This document shows, one piece after another, positions 26,243-34,846 of a stretch of 64,000 nt of DNA; position 1 is the first letter of the stretch, and each line of letters starts with the position of its first letter. The notes below the pieces were generated by a model. The model was not told where the DNA came from, ran no database searches, and was given only the letters and a program-made list of their open reading frames with translations. The translations under genes were made by a program, and so were the position numbers. Source of the DNA: Actinospineispora spinosispora DSM 44797 (lineage in GTDB: Bacteria; Actinomycetota; Actinomycetes; Mycobacteriales; Pseudonocardiaceae); assembly GCF_000429025.1 (NCBI RefSeq), contig NZ_AUBB01000021.1, positions 1 to 64,000 of the forward strand, written 5' to 3'.

Positions 26243-26869
26243 ATGTCAGCACATCTTCACGACGACCCGCACGCTCCGATCGAGGAGAACCCGGAGGAAC
26301 CTGACTACTTCGACGTGTTGCAGACCGCGATCAGGGAGCTCCTCGTCGAGAAGGGCCTGATCGGCGCGGGTGAGGTCCGCGCCATGATCGAGACGCTCGA
26401 CGCGCACGCACCGGCTCTCGGGTCCGCTCTCGTGGCGCGCGCTTGGTCCGACCCGGACTTCAAGGAGCGGTTGCTCGCTGACGGCACCGCCGCCATCGAG
26501 GAATTCGGCATCGACAACTACGACGGTACCGAGCTGATCGTTCTGGAACAGACACCCGACACGCACAACCTGGTCGTCTGCACTCTGTGCTCCTGCTATC
26601 CGCGTCCGGTCCTGGGGTTGCCGCCCGACTGGTACAAGAGCCGTCCGTATCGGACGCGTGCCGTCCGCGAACCGCGAGCGCTCCTGGCGGAGTTCGGCAC
26701 GACCGTGCCCGAGGACGTGACCATCCGCGTCCACGACAGCAACGCGAACATGCGTTACCTCGTCCTCCCGATGCGCCCGCCGGGCACCGAGGACTGGACC
26801 GAGGAGCAACTCGCGGAGCTGGCCACCCGGGACACGATGATCGGTGTGACGACGGCACGCACGCCGTGA
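26243..26869 (+). CDS. Cobalt-type thiocyanate hydrolase gamma / nitrile hydratase alpha subunit
   Basis: 208 residues from the ATG at 26243 (AGGGA 6 nt upstream; ATG 26237 is possible). The metal-binding claw VCTLCSCYP has C113, C116, S117 and C118; threonine at the third position marks the Co(III) type. Conserved LPPDWYKS, YRTRAVREPRALLAEFG and RYLVLPMRP follow. With the two beta halves it would form an enzyme converting thiocyanate to COS and ammonia, or a nitrile to an amide. The sequence alone does not separate these. The split beta favours the SCNase/toyocamycin hydratase group. Its stop overlaps the channel gene start (GTGA). Confidence 0.88.
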   Translation: MSAHLHDDPHAPIEENPEEPDYFDVLQTAIRELLVEKGLIGAGEVRAMIETLDAHAPALGSALVARAWSDPDFKERLLADGTAAIEEFGIDNYDGTELIVLEQTPDTHNLVVCTLCSCYPRPVLGLPPDWYKSRPYRTRAVREPRALLAEFGTTVPEDVTIRVHDSNANMRYLVLPMRPPGTEDWTEEQLAELATRDTMIGVTTARTP

Positions 26870-27951
26870 GGGCGGCCTCGAACCTCCAGGACGGGCGCCG
26901 CGGTCACCACGCCGAGGAATGGCCGCCCTCGGCGTGGGCCGCCGAAGCACTCGGCACCGCGCTGCTCGTCTTCGACGCACTGAGCGCCATCGCCTTGACG
27001 ATGGCTCCTACTGCGCCGTTGCGGGCTTTGCCCGCGGAGGTACGGCTGCTCATCATCGGTGTCGTGGTGGGAGGCACCGTTGCGGTCTTCGCCATCACGA
27101 CCGCCGGCAAGAGATCTGGTGCGCACCTCAACCCCGCGGTGAGCGTGTACATGGCCTTACGCGGAGCGCTGTCCGTTCGCGATGCGGTCGCCTACTCCGT
27201 GGCGCAGCTGGCCGGGTCGGTCGTTGGTGTGCTGGTGGCACGTCTGTGTTGGCGCGGGCCGATGCTCGAGGTGTCCGATGGGCTGATTCAGCCCGGCCCC
27301 GGTGTGGACGCCGGAGGGGTTCTGCTCGGTGAGACGCTCAGTACCGTCGGACTGCTCCTCGTCCTCTCCTGGCTGGTCTCCAAGCCTCGACCGAGGGAGA
27401 CACCGTGGGTGATCGGGGGATTGATCGCCGTCCTGATCGTGATGACCGGCGCGACATCCGGCGGTAGCTTCAATCCGGCGCGTAACTTCGGTCCGTTCGT
27501 GCTGGGGTCCGACTTCGACTTCTTCTGGATCTACATGCTCGCGCCCTGCGGCGGCGCAGTGATCACCGCGGTCGCACTGCACCTGACCGGCGCCTGGACG
27601 CCGCGCACCTGCAAGCTGTGCGGGCCTGCCTTCGACGAGGAACCGATTCGCGGGGAGGACCCCGGGGGCCCCTTCCGGCAGAGGGTGTGCCGGGAGATCG
27701 AGTTGGCCGGTTTCAGCATCTACAGCCAGGGCCCAGGGGGTGGGGTGGAGGTCAGGATGTGTCCCGAAGAGTACGGCGGCGGCGTGCTCGTCAGTTGGGC
27801 CCCGCATTCCGCCGCCTGTGTGCCCCTGAACGAACGAGTGACCGCGGTCGAGAAGGCCATGGCGGATGCACTCGTGGTCGTGATGTCCGAGCTGGGGTTC
27901 AGCGCGTCGCGCCTCGGCGAGTCCTTCGCGGTCCGCGTGGCGGACGCGTGA
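26866..27951 (+). CDS. MIP-family aquaporin/aquaglyceroporin with extra C-terminal domain
   Basis: 361 residues from a GTG that overlaps the hydratase stop. The six-helix channel has two NPA boxes (HLNPAV at 88-92, FNPARN at 202-207). After the last helix, residues about 245-361 form a soluble tail not usual in the family: it starts with CKLC (C249, C252), has further cysteines, and ends in a helix-strand region (VEKAMADALVVVMSELGF). The channel part should pass water, ammonia, small neutral solutes or nitriles; the tail may regulate gating or bind metal. Translational coupling to the hydratase suggests transport of its substrate or product. Confidence 0.85.
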   Translation: MRAASNLQDGRRGHHAEEWPPSAWAAEALGTALLVFDALSAIALTMAPTAPLRALPAEVRLLIIGVVVGGTVAVFAITTAGKRSGAHLNPAVSVYMALRGALSVRDAVAYSVAQLAGSVVGVLVARLCWRGPMLEVSDGLIQPGPGVDAGGVLLGETLSTVGLLLVLSWLVSKPRPRETPWVIGGLIAVLIVMTGATSGGSFNPARNFGPFVLGSDFDFFWIYMLAPCGGAVITAVALHLTGAWTPRTCKLCGPAFDEEPIRGEDPGGPFRQRVCREIELAGFSIYSQGPGGGVEVRMCPEEYGGGVLVSWAPHSAACVPLNERVTAVEKAMADALVVVMSELGFSASRLGESFAVRVADA

Positions 27952-27974
27952 CAGCGACGCGCAGCCGCCCCTGG

Positions 27975-28448
27975 TCAGTCGTCGGTCAGGTGAGAAATAT
28001 AGACGCGTTGGTTCTCCGTGATCTGGAAGAAGACGCGCTTGAAACGTTGATACTCGTCGTGTCCGATGATCTGCGCGTGCCGCCGCTGCATCGCCGCCAA
28101 GATGAGGTCGGCCGCGCGCATCTGTGCGAGACCGCGCTCGGTCGGGCACACGAGCTTCGCTCGCCGGTCACTCGGATCGGGGCGTCGCGTGACGTAGCCT
28201 AGGTCTTCCAGCTCGTCGACGAGTGTGCCGATGTTCTGTTTGTACTGGTGGGACAGCCGGGAGAGCTCACTCGGGCGGACGCCGTCGGCGTCGAGGTAGG
28301 CCAGGACCGCACCGTGTCTGTGCCTCAGATCGTCGAAGCCCAGCTCCGCGAGCGCGGTGAACAGCTCGCGCTGCACCGCGAACAACAGCCGACCCGCGAG
28401 TACGCCCAGGTCAGGGTCGGTCGAGTTCCGTTCCGCGCGAGTCACCAC
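27975..28448 (-). CDS. MarR-family transcriptional regulator (copy 2)
   Basis: 157 residues from a GTG with AGGAG 8 nt upstream. It is a close paralogue of the MarR at 13792, with the same length and register: the HTH VRPSELSRLSHQYKQNIG and a wing DPSDRRAKLVCPTERG. It differs in having a cysteine in the wing region. It is convergent with the MIP gene after 23 nt. An ACCGTC/GACGGT inverted repeat upstream at 28479-28499 could be its operator. Control of the adjacent hydratase operon or of the fusion gene at 28645 is possible. Confidence 0.92.
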   Translation of the reverse strand: MVTRAERNSTDPDLGVLAGRLLFAVQRELFTALAELGFDDLRHRHGAVLAYLDADGVRPSELSRLSHQYKQNIGTLVDELEDLGYVTRRPDPSDRRAKLVCPTERGLAQMRAADLILAAMQRRHAQIIGHDEYQRFKRVFFQITENQRVYISHLTDD

Positions 28449-28478
28449 TCGCTGTGCTCCTATCGCTCGTACGACGCT

Positions 28479-28499
28479 ACCGTCAGTATCGACGACGGT
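28479..28499. promoter_or_regulatory. Inverted repeat before marR copy 2
   Basis: ACCGTC at 28479-28484 and GACGGT at 28494-28499 form a perfect inverted repeat with a 9-nt spacer, 31 nt upstream of the MarR GTG. The arm spacing suits a dimeric regulator such as MarR and may serve autoregulation. Confidence 0.4.
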
Positions 28500-28644
28500 C
28501 GCAGCTTGCGACGATAGGTGCTGCCCGGCCGCGAGCCGTACCCAGTTTAGGAGGCCCGCAGAGCGGGTGCGGTCGGCGAGGAGCTGGTCGGGTGCCCGGC
28601 GGGCGTCGTGGAAGGGTCCGCTGCATGCCGCTGCCGCACGTGGT

Positions 28645-30882
28645 TCACCAGGTCACACGACGGTCCCGTACCGGCGCGAGAGGACCGCGGACGCGACCGG
28701 ACCGCGTGGGAAAGTTCCTGTCGATCGGACGCGGGGTGCCCTCCGGGACGTCAGGGAGCCAGCTGTTGCCCGGCACCGTCCAGCTCCGCTCTTTGATCAT
28801 CAGCCGGGCCGCTTCCGCGTACTCGCCGGTCAACGCCTCCAGGAACAGGTGGCCGTCCAAGTGGTCGACCTCGTGCTGGAAGCAGCGGGCCAGCGTCCCG
28901 GATGCGAGGATCTCGATCGGTGCACCGGTCAGGTCCTGCCCGATCACCTTCGCCCACTCGGCGCGCGCTGTCGGGTAGGTGTCGAACGGAACGGACAGAC
29001 AACCCTCGCTGTCGGTCTCCGGATCAGCGGCTGCCGGTACCCCCGATGTCTGCAGCTGAGGATTGATCACCACGCCCGAGTGCCAGAGCCCGTCGGCGTC
29101 CGGGCAGTCGTAGACGAACACTCGCAGTTCGACGCCGATCTGGTTCGCCGCGAGACCGACCCCGCCGGCCGCGTACATCGATTCGAACATGCCCGCGACG
29201 AGGGCCGTCAGCGCGTCCCCGAAGTCGAGCACCGTGCGGGTCGGGCTGTGCAGGACCGGGTCACCGGCGATCCTGATCGGATAGATGGTCACGTCTCTGG
29301 TGCTCCAACCCCACTTGGCGGGGATGTTCGCGGCTCGGGCCTGGTCGGCCAGCTCCGCGGCGTCGTAGGAGGTCAGCCAGCGGTCCTCGACGAGCCGGTG
29401 AATGTCCGTGCTGACCTTCCGCAGGTAGTCGGCGTGAGTCGGGTACAGAACCTTCAGGTACTCGGGGGAGAACGGGATGTCGTAGCCGGCGTAGTAGCTG
29501 TTGTTGCTGTGTGGGGCTCTCAGACCCCGAGGCACGAAGGTCGCGATGGGCACGTCGACCGCCACGGTCCGGACGCCGCCGACCGGGTTGCCGAGTTGGT
29601 CCAGGTCGGGAACGACCGGCCAGGTGGTCGTGTCGTGAGGGGTGAGCCGGGTGGTGTGCGGCGGCGCGGTACCTGTGCTGACCCAGCTGTCGAGGTTGGC
29701 GAACGCGGCGTCGAGAACGACGTGGAGCGGGAACGAGCTGAGCGGGTAGGTGGTCCGTGCCTCCGGGGCGAACCCGGCGCGGGCGAGCTCGTCGGCGTTG
29801 GGGAAGTACCAGCCCTGATCACCGGGGAGGTGAGAGCCGCCGCCGATCTCGTAGAGACGGATGCGGCGGGTGGGGGTGTCGCTGTCGGCCGGCCGATCGG
29901 TACGTCTGTCGAATGACGCGGCGCTGTAGAAGTCCGTGGGGGTGGTGACCACGATGACCGGGGTTCCCGAGGGCGGGTCGTAGCGGGCTCGTGGATCACC
30001 CGAGGGCGGTAGTGCCGCGCACTGGCTGATCGGAGTGGCGGCATAGCTACCGGCGCCGGGGAGATACCCGTCGAAGATCGGCCGTCCGTCCGGCAGCTGG
30101 ACGTGGCGCGCGATGGCGTCGAGGTAGGTCAGGTCGTACGAGCCGCTCTGGGACCAGCCGGTCAGTGTGCTGATCCGGGGATGCAGGTCGTGCAGAGGAT
30201 TCGCGGGGGAGTCCGTCTTCACCAGTCGCCCCACCTGGCTGAGGACGTCCCAGGCCAGCCCGGTCTCTCCGCTGGTGTCTGTCGAGCCGGGATACGGGGC
30301 GCAGCGGCTGGCGGGTGCCATCGGGCTGGCCATCGACAGACCGCCGTAGCGGGCCGGGTCGAAGCGCTTCAGCGCACCGATGGTGTCCGGCGAGATCGTG
30401 ACACCGACGTAGGCGTCCCCCGAGTGCATGAAGCCGTTGTGGGCGATCTCCCACTCCGCGTCCAGGTCGTGGCCGGATGTGGGGTTGAGCGGTTCCACCC
30501 GCACCGACCCGCTGAACCTGGTCGGGTCCGAGGGGCGGCGGACGAGTATCCGTGTGACGTACGGGCCCGATCCGAGAACCGCCAGCGTTGCCAGGTCGGG
30601 CCAGGAGTAGACGTTGGCCCGGCCGCTGACCAGGAATTCTTGCTCGACGTAGCCGTGCTGCCCGAGATCGACCGGAGTGGCGTCGTGGTCCGAGGCCAGG
30701 AACGGGTAGGACTCACGATTCGAAGGAAGCGAGGCAGATGCAGCCGGCAACGGGGGAACGGTGATCTCGGTCGTCGAGGCCCGGACGGGGGTGCCCGAGT
30801 TGCCGTCGCCAGCCGAGCAGCTCGCCACGCTCAGAGCCAGTGACAGGGCCAGCGCCGCTGCTCGGCAACGTTCGAACGTCAC
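28645..30882 (-). CDS. Exported alpha/beta hydrolase fused to a peptide deformylase domain
   Basis: 745 residues from the GTG at 30882 (a TTG at 30921 overlaps the preceding gene). A lipoprotein signal peptide ends in the lipobox VASC. The first ~520 residues match the alpha/beta hydrolase_10 family (LTGWSQSGSYDLTYLDAIARH with the nucleophile serine, and a typical PTHADYLRKV, VEDRWLT ending). Residues about 530-720 are a peptide deformylase: GVGLAANQIG near 573, EGCLSVP near 625 and QHEVDHLDG near 667, all metal and catalytic residues intact. The join has no stop; an in-frame GTG (VTIYPIRI) could also start the deformylase alone. An exported deformylase is unexpected. Confidence 0.82.
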   Translation of the reverse strand: MTFERCRAAALALSLALSVASCSAGDGNSGTPVRASTTEITVPPLPAASASLPSNRESYPFLASDHDATPVDLGQHGYVEQEFLVSGRANVYSWPDLATLAVLGSGPYVTRILVRRPSDPTRFSGSVRVEPLNPTSGHDLDAEWEIAHNGFMHSGDAYVGVTISPDTIGALKRFDPARYGGLSMASPMAPASRCAPYPGSTDTSGETGLAWDVLSQVGRLVKTDSPANPLHDLHPRISTLTGWSQSGSYDLTYLDAIARHVQLPDGRPIFDGYLPGAGSYAATPISQCAALPPSGDPRARYDPPSGTPVIVVTTPTDFYSAASFDRRTDRPADSDTPTRRIRLYEIGGGSHLPGDQGWYFPNADELARAGFAPEARTTYPLSSFPLHVVLDAAFANLDSWVSTGTAPPHTTRLTPHDTTTWPVVPDLDQLGNPVGGVRTVAVDVPIATFVPRGLRAPHSNNSYYAGYDIPFSPEYLKVLYPTHADYLRKVSTDIHRLVEDRWLTSYDAAELADQARAANIPAKWGWSTRDVTIYPIRIAGDPVLHSPTRTVLDFGDALTALVAGMFESMYAAGGVGLAANQIGVELRVFVYDCPDADGLWHSGVVINPQLQTSGVPAAADPETDSEGCLSVPFDTYPTARAEWAKVIGQDLTGAPIEILASGTLARCFQHEVDHLDGHLFLEALTGEYAEAARLMIKERSWTVPGNSWLPDVPEGTPRPIDRNFPTRSGRVRGPLAPVRDRRVTW

Positions 30883-30910
30883 CGGACAGCGTGCCCTCAG
30901 ACGCCGGGAG

Positions 30911-31957
30911 CTACTGGACAATGGCCTGCGCCTCGATCACTGCCAGTGGTGAGCCGGTGGGATGTACCGCGATGCGCCGCAGCCCGGCCGCTTCGAACAG
31001 CGGGTCGAACATGGACAGCGACCGCTCCCGGCCCTGCAGGACGGCGAGCATGCTGAGGTCCTGACCGGGTACCGCGAACTGCTCCGCGCCGACCTCTCCG
31101 AGCAGCATCTCCAGCACACACACCCGGCCGCCGGGGGCCATCGCCGTCCGACAGTTGCTCAGGATGCGGATGCACTGTTCGTCGTTCCAGTCGTGCAGGA
31201 CATAGCGCAGCAGGTACAGGTCACCGCCGGACGGGACCGAGGCGAAGAAGTCGCCGCCACTCACGCTGAGCCGATCGGAGAGACCGAGCGCCTCAGCGGC
31301 CGCCACCGCGTGCGGCAGCACCGTCGGCACATCCATCACCACCCCGCGCAACGTGGGGTTGACCGCCATGAGGGCATGCATCAGCGTGCCGGTCGAGCCG
31401 CCCACATCGACCGCCAGCGTGCTCCCGGACGTGTCGAGCACGGCGGCTGCCTCGGAACCGGCCACCGCCGTCATACCGTCCAAGCCAGTGGCGAACGCGG
31501 CCTCCTCGTCCGGATGGGTGGTGTAGTAGTCGAAGATGGGCTGGTCAGCCTGGCTCGTCCCGGCGCGGATCGCGGCCGGCAGCTTGCCCCACGGCTGCCA
31601 GTGGCCGGGTGCCGGCAACGACACCGCGAACCCCCACTGGGAGCCCTCGGCGTCCCTGCGCAACGTGTCGAGCAACGCGGTGCCGGTGAAGTGCAGGCCG
31701 TCGTGCGAGGTCGTCAGTCCGACAGCGGCACAGGCCCGCAGGAACCGCGCGGTCGCGGCAGGGTCGGCGGACTCGGCCCGCGCCAGTTCACCGGCCGTCA
31801 CGGTCCCCTCGGCGCAGTGTTCCGCCAGCGAGAACAGTGCGGCGGTGCGCACGATCTGGCTGACCCGGTATGCCGTGATCATGTCCCAGATGACCGCGCG
31901 GGGGTCGGCGGGCGATGAGCCGTCGCGCGAGTGGTGTCGCGGTTCGAAAAGAGTCAT
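30911..31957 (-). CDS. O-methyltransferase, acetylserotonin-type (PF00891-like)
   Basis: 348 residues with an N-terminal dimerisation/winged helix region (AYRVSQIVRTAALFSLAEH) and a SAM domain: AVDVGGSTGTLMHALM, GVVMDVPTVLPHA and LRYVLHDWNDEQCIRIL, with the catalytic-base histidine in HDWND. This is the family of antibiotic O-methyltransferases such as those of anthracyclines. It likely methylates a hydroxyl of a small product. It is transcribed into the hydrolase-deformylase gene and is divergent from the GMC oxidoreductase at 32182. Confidence 0.92.
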   Translation of the reverse strand: MTLFEPRHHSRDGSSPADPRAVIWDMITAYRVSQIVRTAALFSLAEHCAEGTVTAGELARAESADPAATARFLRACAAVGLTTSHDGLHFTGTALLDTLRRDAEGSQWGFAVSLPAPGHWQPWGKLPAAIRAGTSQADQPIFDYYTTHPDEEAAFATGLDGMTAVAGSEAAAVLDTSGSTLAVDVGGSTGTLMHALMAVNPTLRGVVMDVPTVLPHAVAAAEALGLSDRLSVSGGDFFASVPSGGDLYLLRYVLHDWNDEQCIRILSNCRTAMAPGGRVCVLEMLLGEVGAEQFAVPGQDLSMLAVLQGRERSLSMFDPLFEAAGLRRIAVHPTGSPLAVIEAQAIVQ

Positions 31958-32181
31958 GGCTCCTTAGCTCTCGGCCCGGGGTGCCGCCTCGTGCGCCACC
32001 TCGATCCCACTGTGGAGAGGTCGACACCCTGTCAACGCCAGATGAGGATGGAGGCGCGGCCGGCTCGTGGCCGTCCGTTCCGGGACTGCGACGCCGCCGG
32101 CGTTCCGTGTCGACGAGGTGTCCATCCGGCTCTGGTCGACTGACCCCGCGGGAAGACGGTCTCGCGGGGAAGGGGCCTGTG

Positions 32182-33804
32182 ATGTCGGAGCGTTACGACT
32201 ATGTGGTGGTCGGCGCCGGAACAGCTGGTTGCGTTCTGGCGGCGCGGCTGTCGGAGGCCCCGGACGTCCGGGTGTTGCTCGTGGAAGCCGGTGGGCGCGA
32301 GCCGTTGCCGGAGTCGAAGGTGCCCAGCGCGTGGCCCCAGCTACAGGGTTCGTCCATGGACTGGGCGGATCAGGCTCTGCCGTTCGCCGGAACAGGTTCC
32401 ACGATGACATGGCCGGGCGGACGCGGGTTGGGCGGATCGTCGATGATCAACGCCACGTCGTTCCTGCGCGGGCACCGCTCCAGTTACGACGCCTGGGCGG
32501 CGGGTGGCGCCGAGGGCTGGGGCTTCGACGATCTCCTGCCGTTCTTTCGTCGCAGTGAGGCTTTCGTGGGACGAGACCCCCGCTTACGGGGGACCGAGGG
32601 GCCACTGACACCAGCGCCGGTGGCGACACCGCACCCGCTGTCCCGGGCGGCACTGGCAGCAGCCGAAGAGCTCGGTTACCCGGTGGTCTCCGACCCGAAC
32701 AACGGGGTCGAGGAAGGGTTCGGCTATTGCGACCTGAACATCGTCGGCCAGCAGCGGCAGAGCGCGGTCCACGCCTACCTCGGACCCGCCCTGACCAGAC
32801 CCAATCTCACCGTGATCACGGATTCCGTGGTGGAACACCTGCTGCTCGAGGACGACAGGTGCACCGGAGTCCGGTATCGCCCCTCCGAGGCTCACGTGGC
32901 GACGGAACCACCAGGGCGGTCCGAGTCGGATGGAACGCGCCGGGTCTATGCCGAGAGGGAGGTGGTGCTCGCGGCTGGTGCACTCGGGTCGCCCGCGCTC
33001 CTGCTCAGCTCGGGAATCGGGCCGGCGAAGCAGCTACAGGTGGCGGGTGTGCCGACACTCCACGACCGGCCAGGGGTCGGTGCTAACCTCCACGACCATC
33101 CGATGTCGGGAGTGGTGTACCGGTCCGCTCGCCCGGTGCCTCCCGCCGCGCCGGACAGCAATGGGGGCGGCGAGATCAAGGGCCTGCTGCGGGCACTGCC
33201 CGACTCGACGATGCCCGATCTGCAGATGTTCACCGCGATCACGCCGATGGTGTCGCGTACTCTGCCTGGTCCGGACCGCGGCGCCGGTTACAACATCATG
33301 ATTGCCCTGATGCTTCCCCGAAGCCGGGGCTCGGTGCGACTGGCCCCCGCCCACACGGGGTCGTCCGGGCGTCGGAGCCTGCTCATCGAGGCCGGCTACT
33401 ACCAGGAACGACGTGACCTCGATGTCATGGCAGCGGGGCTCGACACCGCCCGGGAGTTCGGCGCCAGCCCCGCCTTCGACGAGTGGCGACGCGAACAGGT
33501 GCAGCCCCGGCCGGGCACACTCGACCGCCGAGAAATCCACGATTATCTTCGACGCAGTCTCGCTACCTACTTCCATTACGCGGGCACGTGCCGAATGGGT
33601 ACCGACGCGATGGCGGTGGTCGACCTCGCGCTGCGGGTACGAGGTGTCTCCGGGCTGCGAGTCGTCGACGCATCGGTCATGCCGGCTCCGGTCTCGGCCA
33701 ACACCAACGCCACGGTCTACGCCATAGCCGAACGCGCGGCCGAGTTGATCTCGCGGCCGGTGGACGCCGTCGCGGTGAGCACCGATCAGTATTCGCCTGA
33801 GTAG
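32182..33804 (+). CDS. GMC-family FAD-dependent oxidoreductase (choline dehydrogenase-like)
   Basis: 540 residues from the ATG at 32182 with an AGGGG stretch about 8 nt upstream. The ADP-binding motif is VVGAGTAGCVLAARLSE; GMC signature 1 is GGRGLGGSSMINAT; signature 2 is GALGSPALLLSSGIGP. The C-terminal catalytic pair lies in FHYAGTCRMG (His) and SANTNATVYAIAE (Asn). It should oxidise an alcohol to an aldehyde or ketone with FAD. It is divergent from the O-methyltransferase, and the AKR-like gene follows it by 136 nt. Confidence 0.93.
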   Translation: MSERYDYVVVGAGTAGCVLAARLSEAPDVRVLLVEAGGREPLPESKVPSAWPQLQGSSMDWADQALPFAGTGSTMTWPGGRGLGGSSMINATSFLRGHRSSYDAWAAGGAEGWGFDDLLPFFRRSEAFVGRDPRLRGTEGPLTPAPVATPHPLSRAALAAAEELGYPVVSDPNNGVEEGFGYCDLNIVGQQRQSAVHAYLGPALTRPNLTVITDSVVEHLLLEDDRCTGVRYRPSEAHVATEPPGRSESDGTRRVYAEREVVLAAGALGSPALLLSSGIGPAKQLQVAGVPTLHDRPGVGANLHDHPMSGVVYRSARPVPPAAPDSNGGGEIKGLLRALPDSTMPDLQMFTAITPMVSRTLPGPDRGAGYNIMIALMLPRSRGSVRLAPAHTGSSGRRSLLIEAGYYQERRDLDVMAAGLDTAREFGASPAFDEWRREQVQPRPGTLDRREIHDYLRRSLATYFHYAGTCRMGTDAMAVVDLALRVRGVSGLRVVDASVMPAPVSANTNATVYAIAERAAELISRPVDAVAVSTDQYSPE

Positions 33805-33940
33805 CGTCGAGATGCTGTCGCTCGGTTGCTCATAATACGTCAACAGATTGTCAAGCACCCGGCACTATCCTTTCGCCACATCTCGCGCTCGCGCTCGCGC
33901 TGGATAATCGCAAAGGTGGCTGCAAGAATTGCAGAGAAAA

Positions 33941-34846
33941 ATGCTGGGGCGGTCCGGAGTCGGGGTCTCTGAGTTTTTCTTCGGAGCCCACTCATCGTGC
34001 GATGCGAACCGCGCGGTCAAGGCCGCGGGAGCCGGCGGTGTTGCGTCGGACGGTATTCAGCGCCTCAGCAGAGCGTATGACATGGGAATTCGCGTTTTTG
34101 ATGCGGGAGGCTGCCGAGGCGCGGGACCGGATGAACGCGCGGTCGGCGACTGGGTGACCCGGGTGCGTCCGAGGGGCGTGGTCGTACAAACCGCGGTCCG
34201 AGCCGGCTACCGAGCCGTAGCCGGGCGCGGCCTGTCTCGGGGGCACATCGCACGACAGCTCGTACGGAGCCTTCAACGGCTTGGCCCGATCGATCTGTAT
34301 GTGGTGCACGCCCCGGACCCTGTCGCGCCCGTCGAGGAGATGCTGTGTGCGTTCGCGGCGGCGCGGGAGGCGGGACTGGTACGGGCGTTCGGTTGCTCCC
34401 ATGTCGATGTGCGGACGGTGGAACGGCTCCTTGAAGCCTCCATGACCCATGGCCTGCCGAGGATTGAATTCGTCCAGAACAGGTTCGACTTGCTTGACCG
34501 TCACGATGAACGAGAAATGTTGTCATTCGTGGCGGCCGAGGAACTCGGTTACGTGGCGATCCCATCCGTGACGAGTCGGACTTATGCGTCCGAACTGTAC
34601 CGTCGAGCACCCCGGTTGAGGCTGCTCTCACGGGTGTCCCGGATTGGAATCGAGGGACTGACGCTCGCCTGGCTGCGCTCTCATCCGAACGTAACCGCGA
34701 CGGCCGTCGTGCCGAGTTCGGACGAACAATGGGGAGCTGTGCGCGATGCGCTGGACTTCGAAGTCGACGACGAGTTGCACGCGGAGCTCGGCGAGTGTTC
34801 CTCGGTCGCCAATCGTGCGGCGGCTCGGCTCGCTGGATCGGTCTGA
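33941..34846 (+). CDS. Aldo/keto reductase-like protein lacking catalytic Tyr and Lys
   Basis: 301 residues from the ATG at 33941, with the (beta/alpha)8 AKR pattern: LGRSGVGVSEFFFG, GIRVFDAGG, a RLGPIDLYVVHAPDP strand and SRIGIEGLTLAWLRSHP near the end. Of the Asp-Tyr-Lys-His tetrad, D54 and the His of VVHAPD are present, but the Tyr position (D+5) is R59 and the Lys position after VVVQT is A85. A normal NADPH ketone reduction is therefore unlikely; it may be a redox-dead or repurposed fold, for instance an isomerase or dehydratase. An in-frame TTG at 33929 is possible. Confidence 0.78.
   Translation: MLGRSGVGVSEFFFGAHSSCDANRAVKAAGAGGVASDGIQRLSRAYDMGIRVFDAGGCRGAGPDERAVGDWVTRVRPRGVVVQTAVRAGYRAVAGRGLSRGHIARQLVRSLQRLGPIDLYVVHAPDPVAPVEEMLCAFAAAREAGLVRAFGCSHVDVRTVERLLEASMTHGLPRIEFVQNRFDLLDRHDEREMLSFVAAEELGYVAIPSVTSRTYASELYRRAPRLRLLSRVSRIGIEGLTLAWLRSHPNVTATAVVPSSDEQWGAVRDALDFEVDDELHAELGECSSVANRAAARLAGSV

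Noticed and set aside
26587-26865. Upstream extension of the MIP channel frame over the hydratase gene
   Set aside because: The extra 93 codons overlap the hydratase alpha gene and have no MIP homology. The GTG at 26866 with GTGA overlap is a better start.
33882-33899. Tandem CTCGCG repeats before the AKR-like gene
   Set aside because: Only three copies; short simple repeats arise by slippage in GC-rich DNA and no regulatory pattern was seen.
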